This document shows, in pieces, positions 45,684-56,926 of a DNA stretch of 64,000 nucleotides. The notes under the pieces were generated by a model. It made no database searches and was not told the origin of the DNA. It saw only the letters and a list, made by a program, of their open reading frames with translations. Every line of letters begins with the position of its first letter. Position 1 is the stretch's first letter. The position numbers and the translations under genes were made by a program. Origin of the DNA: Cerioporus squamosus (lineage: Eukaryota; Basidiomycota; Agaricomycetes; Polyporales; Polyporaceae); assembly GCA_022592435.1 (NCBI GenBank), contig JABYQS010000124.1, forward strand, positions 48,785 to 112,784, given 5' to 3'.

Positions 45684-47372
45684 TCAGATGACCGACCCTC
45701 CACCGTATTCAACACAGAAGGTCTCGTCGTACTCGTCCGTTTTGATCCGCCATCGGATGGGTATCCCGCGGCGTCCCATGTACTTGCCCTCGTCCTTGCC
45801 CCGAGTGAGTAGCACGGGCTCCAACAATCCGTCCACATTGAGGGGTATCCGCCAAGAGTGTTTATCAGCGACTCTCCGCTGGATTCCGCCGACGTAGAAG
45901 CCGGCTAGATCGTCCTCTGAGCGCTGATCTGAGTCTTCGGAGCTCGGATATACCAAGCGGAATCCCCGCGCTGCGTACTTCTTCAGGGCGCATTGTGTAC
46001 AGTCGGAAGGGTCCGACTCCGTCAAGACGAGAAAGTTCTTCAACTCGAAGGTGGCGTAGGGATACAAGGAGTATGCAGCGTTGGAAGTGATCACATTCAT
46101 CACACATGCTGAAAGATGGTAGACATTCATTGAGTCGCAGGTAAGATATGCCGTTCAAAGTGTACATTTATTCCACCACTACCCCCCACGGGATATATGC
46201 CCAATCACACGGGATAGCTCGAGTTGAATACTCGGTGCCCGCATTCATGCAATTGGCTAACCACAGGTACTGACCAAGGTTGCTAGCCGAGCATCGTCCC
46301 GACCAAAGCACACGACGCCACTTCGGCGGGTTCGTCGGTGACGACGGCAACAAAAACCTTGAAGTTCAGCATGAGCAGGAGCTCCTGAACATCTCGCAAT
46401 TGAACTTCCCGCACCCTCTCCTCGGCCCGGGACTCGTGGTAGCGGTCATATTAGAAGAGGAAGTTCGGAGGCCGGCGGTCGTGCTCACTGTCGATGACGA
46501 TGAGGGCGACCTCCGGCTCGATGAGCGAGACGTCCGAAGCGACATGCTCGTTAACCTCCGCTAGCGCCTACTGCTTTGGCTGCTGTTAGACCCAGGAACG
46601 AAGTCCATATTCCGTGGGTCTATGAGCTATCGCGCGGGATTGGTAGATTATCCCGTGGGGGGTAGTATTGGAATAAATAGACATTGTGAACGGCATAGGT
46701 AAGACGCATAAATGGATCGAACCACATACTTGAGTGAAGTTTGATGAGGGTCTGCAGCGGAGAGTTGTGAAGGCAACTAGGGACTATAATCTGTATCGTC
46801 CGAGTCTCCTCCACCCCAGGAGCGGCTTTAACCTGCTTCTGGAAGGTGAACAGAGCGCAGATAGACAACCCATCGTCATAGTCATCCAATTGGTCCTCGT
46901 ACTTGCCAAGCGCCTTCACTTGCGCATCGACAGTGGTCCGCTGATCCGACGAGGACTTGTATATGTATCCCTCAGTCTTCAGCCAGTTCCCAGCCTCAAT
47001 GACGCTTTCATCTGTCCAGACGTAGAGATCGAGATCGGAGTTGGGATAGAAGGATCGGTCGAAAAACTGGAGTGCGAACGATCCGGAGATGAGGAGACCG
47101 GTGCGCGACATCAGGGCGCGGAAGGCAAGAGGGTCGCTGAAGTAGCGGCGGAGTCTCCGGTCGATGTTGTACGCACGACTTGCGAAATCCTTGGTCGCCT
47201 CCTGAACGTCGCAACATACGCGCGACATGCGCACGAACGAGGCGGGGGAGAGATGGCAGAAGATGTTGTCGTACACTGGATGTCTGGCAAACATCTGCGC
47301 CACCGTAGGATTGATGATGCCCCAGGCAGCCTTCGTCGATGTTCCGGGGGATGCCCTCGGGAGCGCTGCCAT
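45684..47372 (-). CDS. F-box-like / nucleotidyltransferase-fold-like protein
   Basis: Exons on the minus strand: 46730-47372 and 45684-46108, giving 355 aa. Residues about 35-75 (VYDNIFCHLSPASFVRMSRV) look like an F-box-like helix set. LISGSFALQFFDR followed by NSDLDLYV has the G-S..DxD arrangement of nucleotidyltransferase folds. Splicing LIKLHS to TCVMNVITSNAAYSLYP joins two halves that are contiguous in agaricomycete relatives I recognise by pattern; the family has no known function. The intron is 621 nt, about ten times the local norm, and contains coding-like sequence described in the findings. The start chosen is ATG 47372 in an ACCATGG context. Confidence 0.7.
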
Positions 47373-47410
47373 GGTGTGTCTCACTGTTGGCGGCGAATCA
47401 ATCCGACTGT

Positions 47411-48846
47411 CTATGTCCTAGTACGAGCACTGCGCTCACCTGTTAACCTGAGCGTCGGAAGCAAGGAGGTGGGTGATGCGAGCCCCTGAGAGTGGAGCTC
47501 GTGATACCTGTTATTGATTGGCTGTGTTTGGTTCTGCGTAACCCATATGTATGCGTCGGTGAGGCACAGGCTGTCTATTCTGTTGGCCACTCTGTAAGCT
47601 TCCGTCTTGCTTGTTGTGTAGTGTATAGTATGTAAGCACTGCATGCATGAGCGGTTCAATTGGACGACTCGCGCGAGACGCACTTCGTCTATTTCCTGCT
47701 CATCGACGTCTGTCGCATCCGCAACGGCATCGTCGCCATCCTGCAATAAGCATGGTCAGTTCTGACTCGAGTCGGACACTCGGACTCGGTCTTCGTCAAC
47801 TCACTTGCGCATTGGAGTGTGAGACTTGGGCAGCTGTTGTGTCGACATGCCCGGCGCTCCAGTGCCGAGCACAGACGATGCGGCGGAGTAGTACCTGGCA
47901 TGACGTTGCCCCACTGACTGAAGAACATCGGGAGGCTTCCAGGTGCGACGAAAGAGGCGCTAGGGGTCTGGGAGAAGGATGTACCCGTCCTCACGGTGTT
48001 CGCTCCCCAGGATTCTTCCGAAGAACTCGACGGAGAGTACACTCGCGGCGGTATAACAGGCGACCATGCAGTGCTCGATGGGGAACGAGCTCGAGTTGTC
48101 GATGCGCTGAATGGCCGTAGATGGGCCGTGCCAAAGGTATGATGAGGGTCAACGAGGGGCGGCATCATAGGCGGGGCCCTGTGAGAGAGCGGGGGAGAGG
48201 GCGTTGGAGACTCCGGTATCCCCGATGGAAACCGCACTCTGCGGAGTGCTATCGAAGGTCTCCTGGGAAGTCGCAGATCTCTGAACTCCTCAGAGATGGG
48301 AGGAACGTCGACCACATCCGTTGGTAATCGAAAGGGAGACCGTGGTTCGTGTTCTGCTCCGGGATAATGGTCAGCAGTAGATGCCGTTTGCGTTGAATCG
48401 TGTGTGTTGCTGGATTGTTCTGGTAGCAATTCCCATACCCAAGGAGGGCCAGCAGGTTCGATCGCGTTCCAGTAATCCGGGTGAGGCGGAATCACAGGTG
48501 GAGGAGATGGCGGGATGGGCACCCTGCGAAGTGCTGATCGGAGTGGCAAAGAAGGTCTCCTCTGTCGGCCTGTGTCAACCCCGGGAGGTCGCTCAGAGGC
48601 CATCGTCGCCCCTTGGAACAGCAAAGACCCCTCCAGCGGGCCCGCGCTGGACTCCTCGGAAGCCGGAAGGTACATGTTCGACGGATTGTGCATCGTGAAA
48701 TCGGATTGTCCTGGTAGTGATGCTTGTCTCCAAGGAGGGCCAGCTTCGACCGTGTTCCAGTAGTCCGAGTGAGGTGGAATCACGGGAGGTTCGTCATCGG
48801 GGAAGGGTATCCTGTCGGATGATGGCGCGGCTTCAAGCTGCTTCAT
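47411..48846 (-). CDS. Proline-rich hypothetical protein
   Basis: Exons on the minus strand: 47895-48846, 47805-47833 and 47411-47740, giving about 436 aa; further splicing near the 3' end is possible. The first exon is intrinsically disordered and contains two copies of a PPVIPPH.DYWN unit followed by a GPPW motif. Each copy comes before a second Pro/Arg-rich segment (RRPSLPLRSALRRV, RRPSIALRRV), an internal duplication. The third exon starts with an acidic stretch (DGDDAVADATDVDEQEID). No family recognised. The 29-nt middle exon is inferred because it links the two larger frames with good splice sites and matching phase. Confidence 0.5.
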
Positions 48847-49469
48847 GACGCGAGTTCACCACCATGATCGTACGATGCTATTTGGAACTCTCATACCATC
48901 ATGCACTAAGTATCGTCGAGAGAGGGAGCCCAGTCGCGACTCGCATTGAAATTTGAGAGAGATGCCATCACCCTGTCCACCGTGGGTATAACAGGCTCTC
49001 TGCCGAGCTCTCTGCTATTGGCAGTGCTAACGCCAAAACCACAAACACGTGCTGCATTGCAAATGCGCGGTGAGCATCAGCAACACCAAAGACAACGGGA
49101 GACCCACCGCTATACATGTCGAGCCTGCCCATGCCTTCCATTGAGAAGGCGCACCACTCAGACAACGGTACGGAGAGAAATCTATTGTGGCATTATATTT
49201 CACAGAGTAATGAGGTACACCGGCAAGCAACGCGTGAGGATGGGGGACAGTATGCTGATGGAATGGTCGTAGAATCGTATAGTTATGGTCGTATGATGGG
49301 CATGTGGAAATGGATGCGTGGTGGACATGGAAATTGGAATGGATGCTGCAACAGAACGTCCGAGAGCGAGCACTTCCCCCTCTAACAGTTCGTTATCCCT
49401 AAGATCCGCAAAGCACAACAAGCACGAAAGCAGTCTCGAGCGAGAGCGAGAGCGTGGGGGGCCCGACGC
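48847..49469. other. Intergenic between hypothetical gene and ATP-citrate synthase 3' end
   Basis: No gene supported. Confidence 0.45.
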
Positions 49470-52400
49470 TCACTGCATCTTGCCGAGCACGCGCGGCTGC
49501 GCCATGTCCGCCATGTTGATGAAAATGTCGTCGGCGGGGTGGCGGTAGAGCGGTGCGCGGAGACGCTTCTGGTCGAGGTGGTGGCCGATGAAACCGATGC
49601 TGCGGCCGAGGACGAAGAGGCCGTTGAGCGTACCAATCTATGAGCAACATACACGTCAGCAACTATGCAACAGGATCGGTGGTCAGGAGGAAGCCTTACC
49701 TTGATGTACTCGTCAGCCTCATCGGAGGTGAAGGCGCCGCTGTCGCGGAGCAGGTCGACGAAGCAGACGGCGATGCAGCCATCGACGTTGAGGATGAGCG
49801 TGTCCTTCTTCGACGTCGTCACCTTCTCGACCGCGAGCGCGTAGTCGAGGAGGCTGTGGCTCGGGAAGTTCTTGCGCACGTACTCCTTGACGAGCTCGAC
49901 ACGGAGATCGGGGTTGTTCACGCTCTTGATCTTGTGGCCGATACCGCTGACTATAGTCACAACGTCAGTACATGCACTCATGATATTGCCACAGCCATGG
50001 TGACGTACTGAGCTTGTTCTGCTTCCTGCAGGTGTCGACGAACTCACGCGGCGTGAGACCAGTGTCACGCGCGTTCGAGAACATCGAGGCAGCCTCGTCG
50101 AGCGCACCACCGAAGCGGGAACCGATCGTGAGGAGACCAGACGCGAGCGAGGATATGAGGTCCTTGCCAGCGCGGGTAGCGACGATCGTGTTCATGGCGC
50201 TGCAGCACTCATCAGCTATCTTCCCTCACACAACAGTGATGAAGGAGACAAGACTCACCCAGACACAGCCGGACCGTGGTCGGCAGTGAGCATGAGCACC
50301 ATCTCGATGAACTTGGTCGCCCATGGCGGGAGGCGGCGCTTGAACCAGAGCAAGCTGACGACACCGCCGACACCGATGTCCTCCTTGAACACGTCCGAGA
50401 TACGCATGCCGGCGTAGAGGAGCTCCTGGCCACGCTCGTCGGAGATGGTGGAGATGAACGCCGCAGGCTTCCGGATGAGGCCGAGCTCCTGCGCCCACTT
50501 GTAGTCCATCGGGATGACGGGGGGCTCGCGCTCGGGCTGGGGCTTGATCGCGCCGGTGGAGACAAGACGCTCGTACGTCGCCTTGAGCACCTCAGGCAGG
50601 TCCTCGAAGGTCTCGGGGACGATGAACCCTGCAGAACGCATGGCGGAGTTCTTCGCGTCCGCGGTCTCCAGGTCCGAGTTCGCCATCGAGCCGGCGTGGC
50701 CGAACTGCACCTCGGTGGTGAACATCTTCGCGCAGGTACCGATGGCCCAGGCGATGATGGGCTTCTTGATGATGCCCTTCTTCACGGCCTCGATGACACG
50801 GTACTCCTCGATGCCACCGACCTCACCGAGCAGCACGAGCAGCTTGCACTCGGGGTCAGCCTCGTAGCGGAGCAGGTGGTCGATGAAGGTGGAACCGGGG
50901 TAGCGGTCACCGCCGATGGCGATACCTTCGTACGTGCCGTTCGTGGTGTAGGAGAGCATGTTGTTGAGCTCGTTCGACATACCACCAGACTTGGAGACGT
51001 AGCCGACAGAGCCGGGACGGTAGAGCTTGGAAGAGATGATGTTGTCCATCATACTACAAGGAACAATCAGCGCAAGCCCCACCACCGGGCGGAGATGTTA
51101 GCTTACCCTCCAGAGTTACCGATACGGAAGCAGCCAGGCTTGATACCACCGACGGTCGCAGGGCCGATGATGAGGACGCCCTTCTGCTTGGCGAGGTGGA
51201 GGATCTCGCGCGCGTGCCTCTCAGGGACACCCTCGGCGATGAGCGCGATGCTCTTGATCTGAGAGAACTCGAAGATCTCGAGTGTGCTCGAGTACACGCT
51301 ACGCGACGAAGCGAAGTTGACGACGACATCGACGTCGGGGTGCTTCTTGACAGCCTCGGCAACGCTCGTGTAGACGGGCAGGAGCGTCTCCTTCGTGCCC
51401 CAGTAGAACTTCTGGATGTGGTGACCACCGAAGGGGTAGATCATCGCAGCGACACTGGGGGTCTCGCGACCGCAGGAGTAGTCGAAGTCGAGCATGCCCT
51501 GGATCGCACGCGGCTGGAGACCGTATACGAACGAGCGGGTTTGCGCATCGAAGGGACGGAACCAAGGGCGCGAGCGACCGCTGTCGGTCTTGTCGTCGAA
51601 GTTGACGATCTGATCCTGAGGCTGCGTGCGCTCACCATCAGCGTGAATAGTGCCAACGGTAGGCTCGGCCTCGAGGTTCTTGCCAGAGGCAGCACCCTTT
51701 GGCGAAGGCGGGCTGATGGGAGTGGCGGCGATCGAGTGAATGTTGGACTGCTTGCTGGCAATGCCAAGCGCGAGGGGAACGATGGCGGTGATGTGGGTGT
51801 CGGGGCCGTAGACCTTGATAGGAACACCAAGAGACTCGCCGAGAAGACGCATCGCCTTGAGACCCTCCTGGTAGTTAGGACCACCACGACGAACGTAGAT
51901 CTTGACCTGGTGGGCAATGAGAGGAGACCTGTACTCCTTGAGCGCACGGATGATACCCTTGAAGGTCGCCGCAACGTTCGTGAAGTTGGCGATACCACCA
52001 CCGATGATGAGGATCTTGCCGTCGGGACGAGGAGTACCGCGGGTCATCAGGTCGACTAGATGGCATCGTCAGCGATCGAAACATCACTCTAGTGCGCATG
52101 AACTTACGGATCGTCTTCGCATACTCGTACGTCTGGCCTTCCGAAGGTGCACCGGAGTACTCGCCGTAGTTGGCGAGCTCGTGCGCGAAGCCGTGAGCGG
52201 CGATGGCATCGGAGTAGACGACTGAAGCACCGCCACCGGCGACCATCGTCCAGATGCGACCCTCAGCGTTGAGGACCGTGAGCTTCAGCGAGGCACCGGT
52301 AGAAGCATCGAGCTTCTGGATGTACGCCTCCTCCTTGGTCAGATCACGACCGAACGGAGCGGGCCAGACCTACATCATCGTCAGCAAGGAGGGCATGAGT

Positions 52401-53841
52401 TCATCGGGCTGGGGACGTACCATTGGAGGGCCACGGTCAGCGGAGACAGTCTTGCCCTTCGTTGTCGTGGCTTGAGAGTCGTACACGGACAGGTCACGGG
52501 CGATTGCCCACTTGGGTCCGCAGATAGACTCAGCCGTCTGGTCGAGCTTTGCAGCCATGTCAAGGTAGTGGAGGGTGGGCTGGCCGCCGTTGACACCATC
52601 GAGGACTACGAGGGGGTTGATCTCGAGGTAGGCGAAGTGAAGGTCGACGTAGACGGAGTAGAGGCGGATGAGGAAGTCAACGAGGGTCTCCTTCTTGGCA
52701 GCGGGGACGTGCTTGAGGAGGGTGTCGGCGATGACTTGGCGGGAAGGGAAGGGCTTGCCGACAGGAAGGTTGAGCTTGAGACCCTTGGCGTCGACATCAC
52801 CAATATCGACACCACCTTCGTGGGTGAAGAGAATGTAGTCGCCCTCTCGTTCGGAGTTGATGCAGACATAGTACTCAGTATCCGAAGGGTGAGGCAGGAA
52901 CGGCTCCACGATGAAGTTGTTCAACGTGCCAGTTACGGACTCAACCTGACATGAATGCGATTAGTCCCACATGAATGACTTGCAAATGAACGGTAAAAGG
53001 GAGAGCTCTGCTGCACGGGCACCACGCGTCGTCAATGTCATCCCGTAGGAACAGACCCAACACGTTGGAGAAGACTCGGAGAAGCTGAGCGGGCACGTCG
53101 GGAATTCCAGCGGCGACGGTCAAGTTAGACGGTCGCACAACCCAGGCACGCCCAGTTCTCCGATTGAGGCTTCTTGACGTAAAAACTTCCGTGCTGTCCA
53201 GCATCGAGAATCTGGGATGCCGGCGGACAGGTACCGCCTGGACGTAACGCGGTGCAATACAATCACGTGCCGTATACGACGCGTGTAAGCGACCTCGCGC
53301 AGAACGCGAGCTTGAACGCGACGTGATGCATGAGGTGAGTTGGGGAGCATAAGGCGTGAAGTGCGAGGAACAGGGTATTGGAACATGCAGCGCGTCGCTC
53401 AATCGATCTCGCACGGAGCGCCAGACAGATAGAAGCGATCTGGAGGGGCTAGACAAGACGCGCTCACCTTCTGGGGCTTGCCTGCCCGCTGCTGAATCCA
53501 CTCCTTCGCCTCCTCCCAGGTCTTGTTGATTGCGAGGAGTCCCGCCTTTCCACGACGCTTGATGAGCTGGTCAGGCTTTGCGACAAGCTTGGTCGTGAAC
53601 ACCCAGCTCGGGAGTTGGGTATCGGGTGTGATCGCGTTAGTCGCAGGGTCCCATGCAATCTGCGCGACCTTCGGAGACGGGTAGATGAGTTTGGTCGCTA
53701 CCTGCGCGGACGGGTCGACAGCAGGTGCACGCTCGAGCCAGTACGCGAGTAGGAGCTTAGCATCGTATTCACGGATGGCTGCACGGAGTTAGTGCATGCA
53801 TGTGGGCGCTTTGGTCGTGCAGACACACCTTTCGAGGACAT
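49470..53841 (-). CDS. ACLY: ATP-citrate synthase (ATP-citrate lyase), single-polypeptide form
   Basis: Exons on the minus strand: 53829-53841, 53468-53778, 52421-52945, 52108-52369, 51107-52055, 50259-51053, 50009-50199, 49700-49950 and 49470-49637, with all phases closing to 1,154 aa. The enzyme makes cytosolic acetyl-CoA and oxaloacetate from citrate, CoA and ATP, feeding lipid and sterol synthesis. Order: ATP-grasp/succinyl-CoA-ligase-like N-terminal half (starting [17 protein letters not shown]), CoA-binding region, the phosphohistidine loop in [13 protein letters not shown], then a citrate-synthase-like C-terminal domain with [11 protein letters not shown] and SGIGHK. Length and order match animal-like fused ACL; ascomycetes usually split it into two subunits. 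The first coding exon is only 13 nt (MSSK plus one base). Intron 52946-53467 is 522 nt, unlike the other 50-62 nt introns. No broken motif; clearly a functional housekeeping gene. Confidence 0.97.
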
Positions 53842-54926
53842 TTTGTACGATGGCGAAGAGTGGGAGGAAGGGGGATGATGGGGGGAAGCAGGAGAGGGCG
53901 AGGGCGGCTGTCTGGGCTGGCCGCTGGCGGTATTTAAGGCCTGGAGAAGGTTAGGCGGGTGTCGAGGTCGCCTCACTTTAGAAAAATACGGGTGGGGGCA
54001 TCATAATCTCAGATCGCTGTGCCTCCCATATCCGGCGCTGGCCCATATAGCCCCCAAATTTCGCACGACGCGTCTATCTCCTCCCGCCATTCTCATTGGC
54101 CCGCGCGACGTTCTCTCGTACGACCTACGCTGGACACCTCTCAGTCCAGCGACGACCAGACATCAACGCGAGCAATGGCACTCGTATGTGTGAAGTCTGA
54201 CCACCTTTCGCCCACAGATAACGCTGAAACGCGCCTCATCCTGACATGTCCATCTTGTCACTGTCCATTGCATTTCGCTCGTGTCAGGACACATGCCAGT
54301 GCACGGTCCCTCTTTACGAAATGGAATTGGACACCTGCTGCCCGCTTGTGTCGGGCCAGAAGACGCGTTGCTGCAACTGGCCTCTTGATTATGTCACATC
54401 TTGCAGCGAAGACTGGCGGTGAGTCGAGATGTTGTCCCCGATTTGCCTCCGAAGCCCTCACAGTCGCCGCCGACCGGTACCGGACGTTCAGCATATAACT
54501 CAGATGGGTGGTGAGCAGTGCGGAGCCTCCCTGTTCTCACCAGATACTATCCCATAGGCCTGAGCCTCATGACGAATGCGCGCGCTATCGTCATGACTTT
54601 TTCGACCCTCTGTCGCCAGTGCGGACAACCGTCATCGAAAGCGGCTTACATCGCGGGGACCAGTCTCCCGTGTTTTTTCATGGCGGACCGGAGGTTGGTC
54701 GCACCGTTGAACTCGGTTACGAACAGTCCCCGGACCCTCGAGCTCTTCGACGATCTGACTTATGTTCCAGGCACTCCGGTACCTGCGCAATGACAGTCCC
54801 TTCTTCTATGCTGCACCATTACGAACTTGGACTCTGGAGAAGCACTGCGAGTCAATCCGCGACTATTACGCGTGTCTTGGGCAAGACGTCCTGAATATAT
54901 TGTGCATAAAGCACCTGTCAGTCAGG
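53842..54926. other. Intergenic upstream of ATP-citrate synthase
   Basis: Contains the ACL promoter. The ORFs at 54019-54498 and 54508-54894 lack splice support and family resemblance. Confidence 0.45.
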
Positions 54927-55013
54927 GCGCTATAGTGTAGTGGTTATCACTTGGGATTCTGATCACTGCTAAGCGCTTGTTCCCACGACCCAGGTTCGAT
55001 CCCTGGTAGCGCC
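54927..55013 (+). tRNA. tRNA-Gln (anticodon CTG) with intron
   Basis: The acceptor arms GGCGCTA (54927-54933) and TAGCGCC (55007-55013) pair perfectly. The anticodon loop TTCTGAT carries CTG, which reads CAG (Gln). The anticodon stem TGGGA/TCCCA is split by an intron of about 15-17 nt placed just after the base 3' of the anticodon, the usual eukaryotic position. The T-arm CCAGG TTCGATC CCTGG is intact. TTTT directly after the gene serves as a polymerase III terminator. Confidence 0.93.
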
Positions 55014-55537
55014 TTTTCCGAGTGTTTCTTATTTTTGGTCATCCATCCTGAGCGACGGGACTGCAGCTGCTTGCTTGAGGATCGCATCCGAATGTTTCAC
55101 ATACTTGAAATGTACAGTAGATACTTCTAGCTTTGGCACGGCCCGCATTGTTGAACGAGACAGCTGTGGTAGAGCCTATACCAGACGGTAGTGAACAGCG
55201 GGAGACCGGTACTTAGTACTACTTAATGGCGCCGGCTGTACCCTGCACTCTACTTATGATGTCATGGAACATGGCCATCCATTGAGTTCGCTCACGAAGG
55301 ACGAAGCACCCACCGGCCTCTCCGAGGTCTCAGTGTGTAACGGCAGACCTACCTACTCACTTACTCATCACTCACCCTGAACATTGCCGCCTCAGTCCTT
55401 GACTCAAGTTCACAGCGGCACCGATCCTCAGTGCAAACAGCTAACGCCGCGTCGTGCACCGAGTATAAAGAGAGCAGTCCGGCGTGCTGGCCACCACACC
55501 CGTCTCACACTCAAAAGCCTATCAATCGATATCGACC
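55014..55537. other. Promoter region of SDR paralog 5
   Basis: No gene supported. A TATAAA-like sequence lies near 55,463, about 75 nt before the start codon. Confidence 0.5.
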
Positions 55538-56759
55538 ATGCCAGCCATTACATCCGGGAGAGTCCTCGTAACCGGGGCGAACGGCTACATCGCCGTCTGG
55601 ATCGTCAAGTCCCTCCTCGAAGCCGGGTTCGCGGTGCGCGGGACCGTGCGCGCCGAGAGCAAGGCGGCGTACCTCCGCAACCTGTTCCAGTCCTTCGGGG
55701 ACAAGTTCGACGTCGTCGTCGTCCCGGACATGACCAAGGTCCGTCCCTATACCGCCCCCCTAAGTGGTACTTACTGACACGCCTCACAGGAAGACGCGTT
55801 CGCTGAGCACGTCAAGGACGTCAATGCCATTGCGCACACCGCATCGCCGTTCCACATGAACGCCGTCGAGCCCGACGAGATCATCGGCCCCGCCGTCGCA
55901 GGCACGCTCTCCGTGCTCAAAGCCGCACACGTCCACGGCGCGGTCGTGAAGCGCGTGATCGTCCTCTCCTCCACCGCGGCGCTCTTCCGCGCGACCACGG
56001 AGCCGGTCGTGCTCGACGAGTCCGCGTGGAACGAGCAGGCGCTCGCGGAGGTGAAGCAGAAGGGCAGGGACGCGCCCGCGGTCACGAAGTACCGCGCGAG
56101 CAAGACGCTGGCGGAGCGCGCGGCCTGGGAGTGGTACGAGGAGAGGAAGAGGGCGGGCGTGCTGGGGTGGGACCTCGTCGTCCTGAATCCGCCGTTCGTG
56201 TACGGCCTGATCCTGCACGAGTGCGACAAGCCGGAGAACTTGAACCAGTCGATGCGCGACTGGTACCACCTGATCGTCGAGGGCAAGATCGACAACGAGA
56301 CGTTGGTCAATGGCGGGTGCGTGCTGCGTCCGCTGACATCCTGCTCTCCCCCATGAGTACTGACTGTGAGCTCGATATACTCCAGGGCGATGTACGTCGA
56401 TGTCCGAGATATCGCGCAGGCGCACACGCTCGCGCTCTTGAAGCCGGACGCGGGCGACAACCGCTTCATCATCTCTGCGGGACCCTACAAGTGGCAAGAC
56501 TTTGGTCAGTATCCCTCTTGCTGCATCGCTTTCAGACCTCAGCTCACCTCTAAGCTCTCGTCCCTCTGCAGCTACTGCCGCGCATCGGTTCAGTGACAAG
56601 CTACCAGCCGGCGTCACCTCGTACGACCCGTCGAAGGCGACCCACCTGCTGCAGTACGACAACAGGAAGGCGATTAATATCCTGGGCATCAAGTACCGCA
56701 GTATCGAAGAGATCACCAGTGACTCCCTGCAAGACTTCAAGGCTCGAGGGTGGATTTGA
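55538..56759 (+). CDS. NAD(P)-dependent extended SDR reductase, paralog 5
   Basis: Exons 55538-55738, 55790-56316, 56386-56504 and 56572-56759, giving 344 aa. Cofactor motif VTGANGYIA, active-site Ser in VLSSTAAL, YRASK, and the ending FKARGWI. It is the only paralog on the plus strand and lies about 10.7 kb from the nearest other copy, past ATP-citrate synthase. HTASPFHMNAVEPDE shows kinship with paralogs 1 and 4. The third intron starts GTCAGT. A start at the MPAITSG methionine is preferred over an in-frame ATG 54 nt upstream because all five copies begin there. Confidence 0.93.
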
Positions 56760-56926
56760 GCTCGCACTGGGGCACTAGAAAGCGTTATCATTTGTACGAA
56801 TACCGTGTTATCAGTTGCAATGTTCAATACTGATGAATGTCCAATGATTGTAAACATATCCAAAGCAATCGCGTCCGATAAAAAGTCCACTGTTCAAAGT
56901 CCGTACCACGCAAGCGACAGGCAGCA

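Noticed and set aside
50276..51262. 328-aa and related plus-strand ORFs across 50-53 kb
   Set aside because: Antisense of ATP-citrate synthase exons, a codon-bias shadow.
55784..56890. 368-aa minus-strand ORF
   Set aside because: Antisense of SDR paralog 5, whose exons carry the family motifs.
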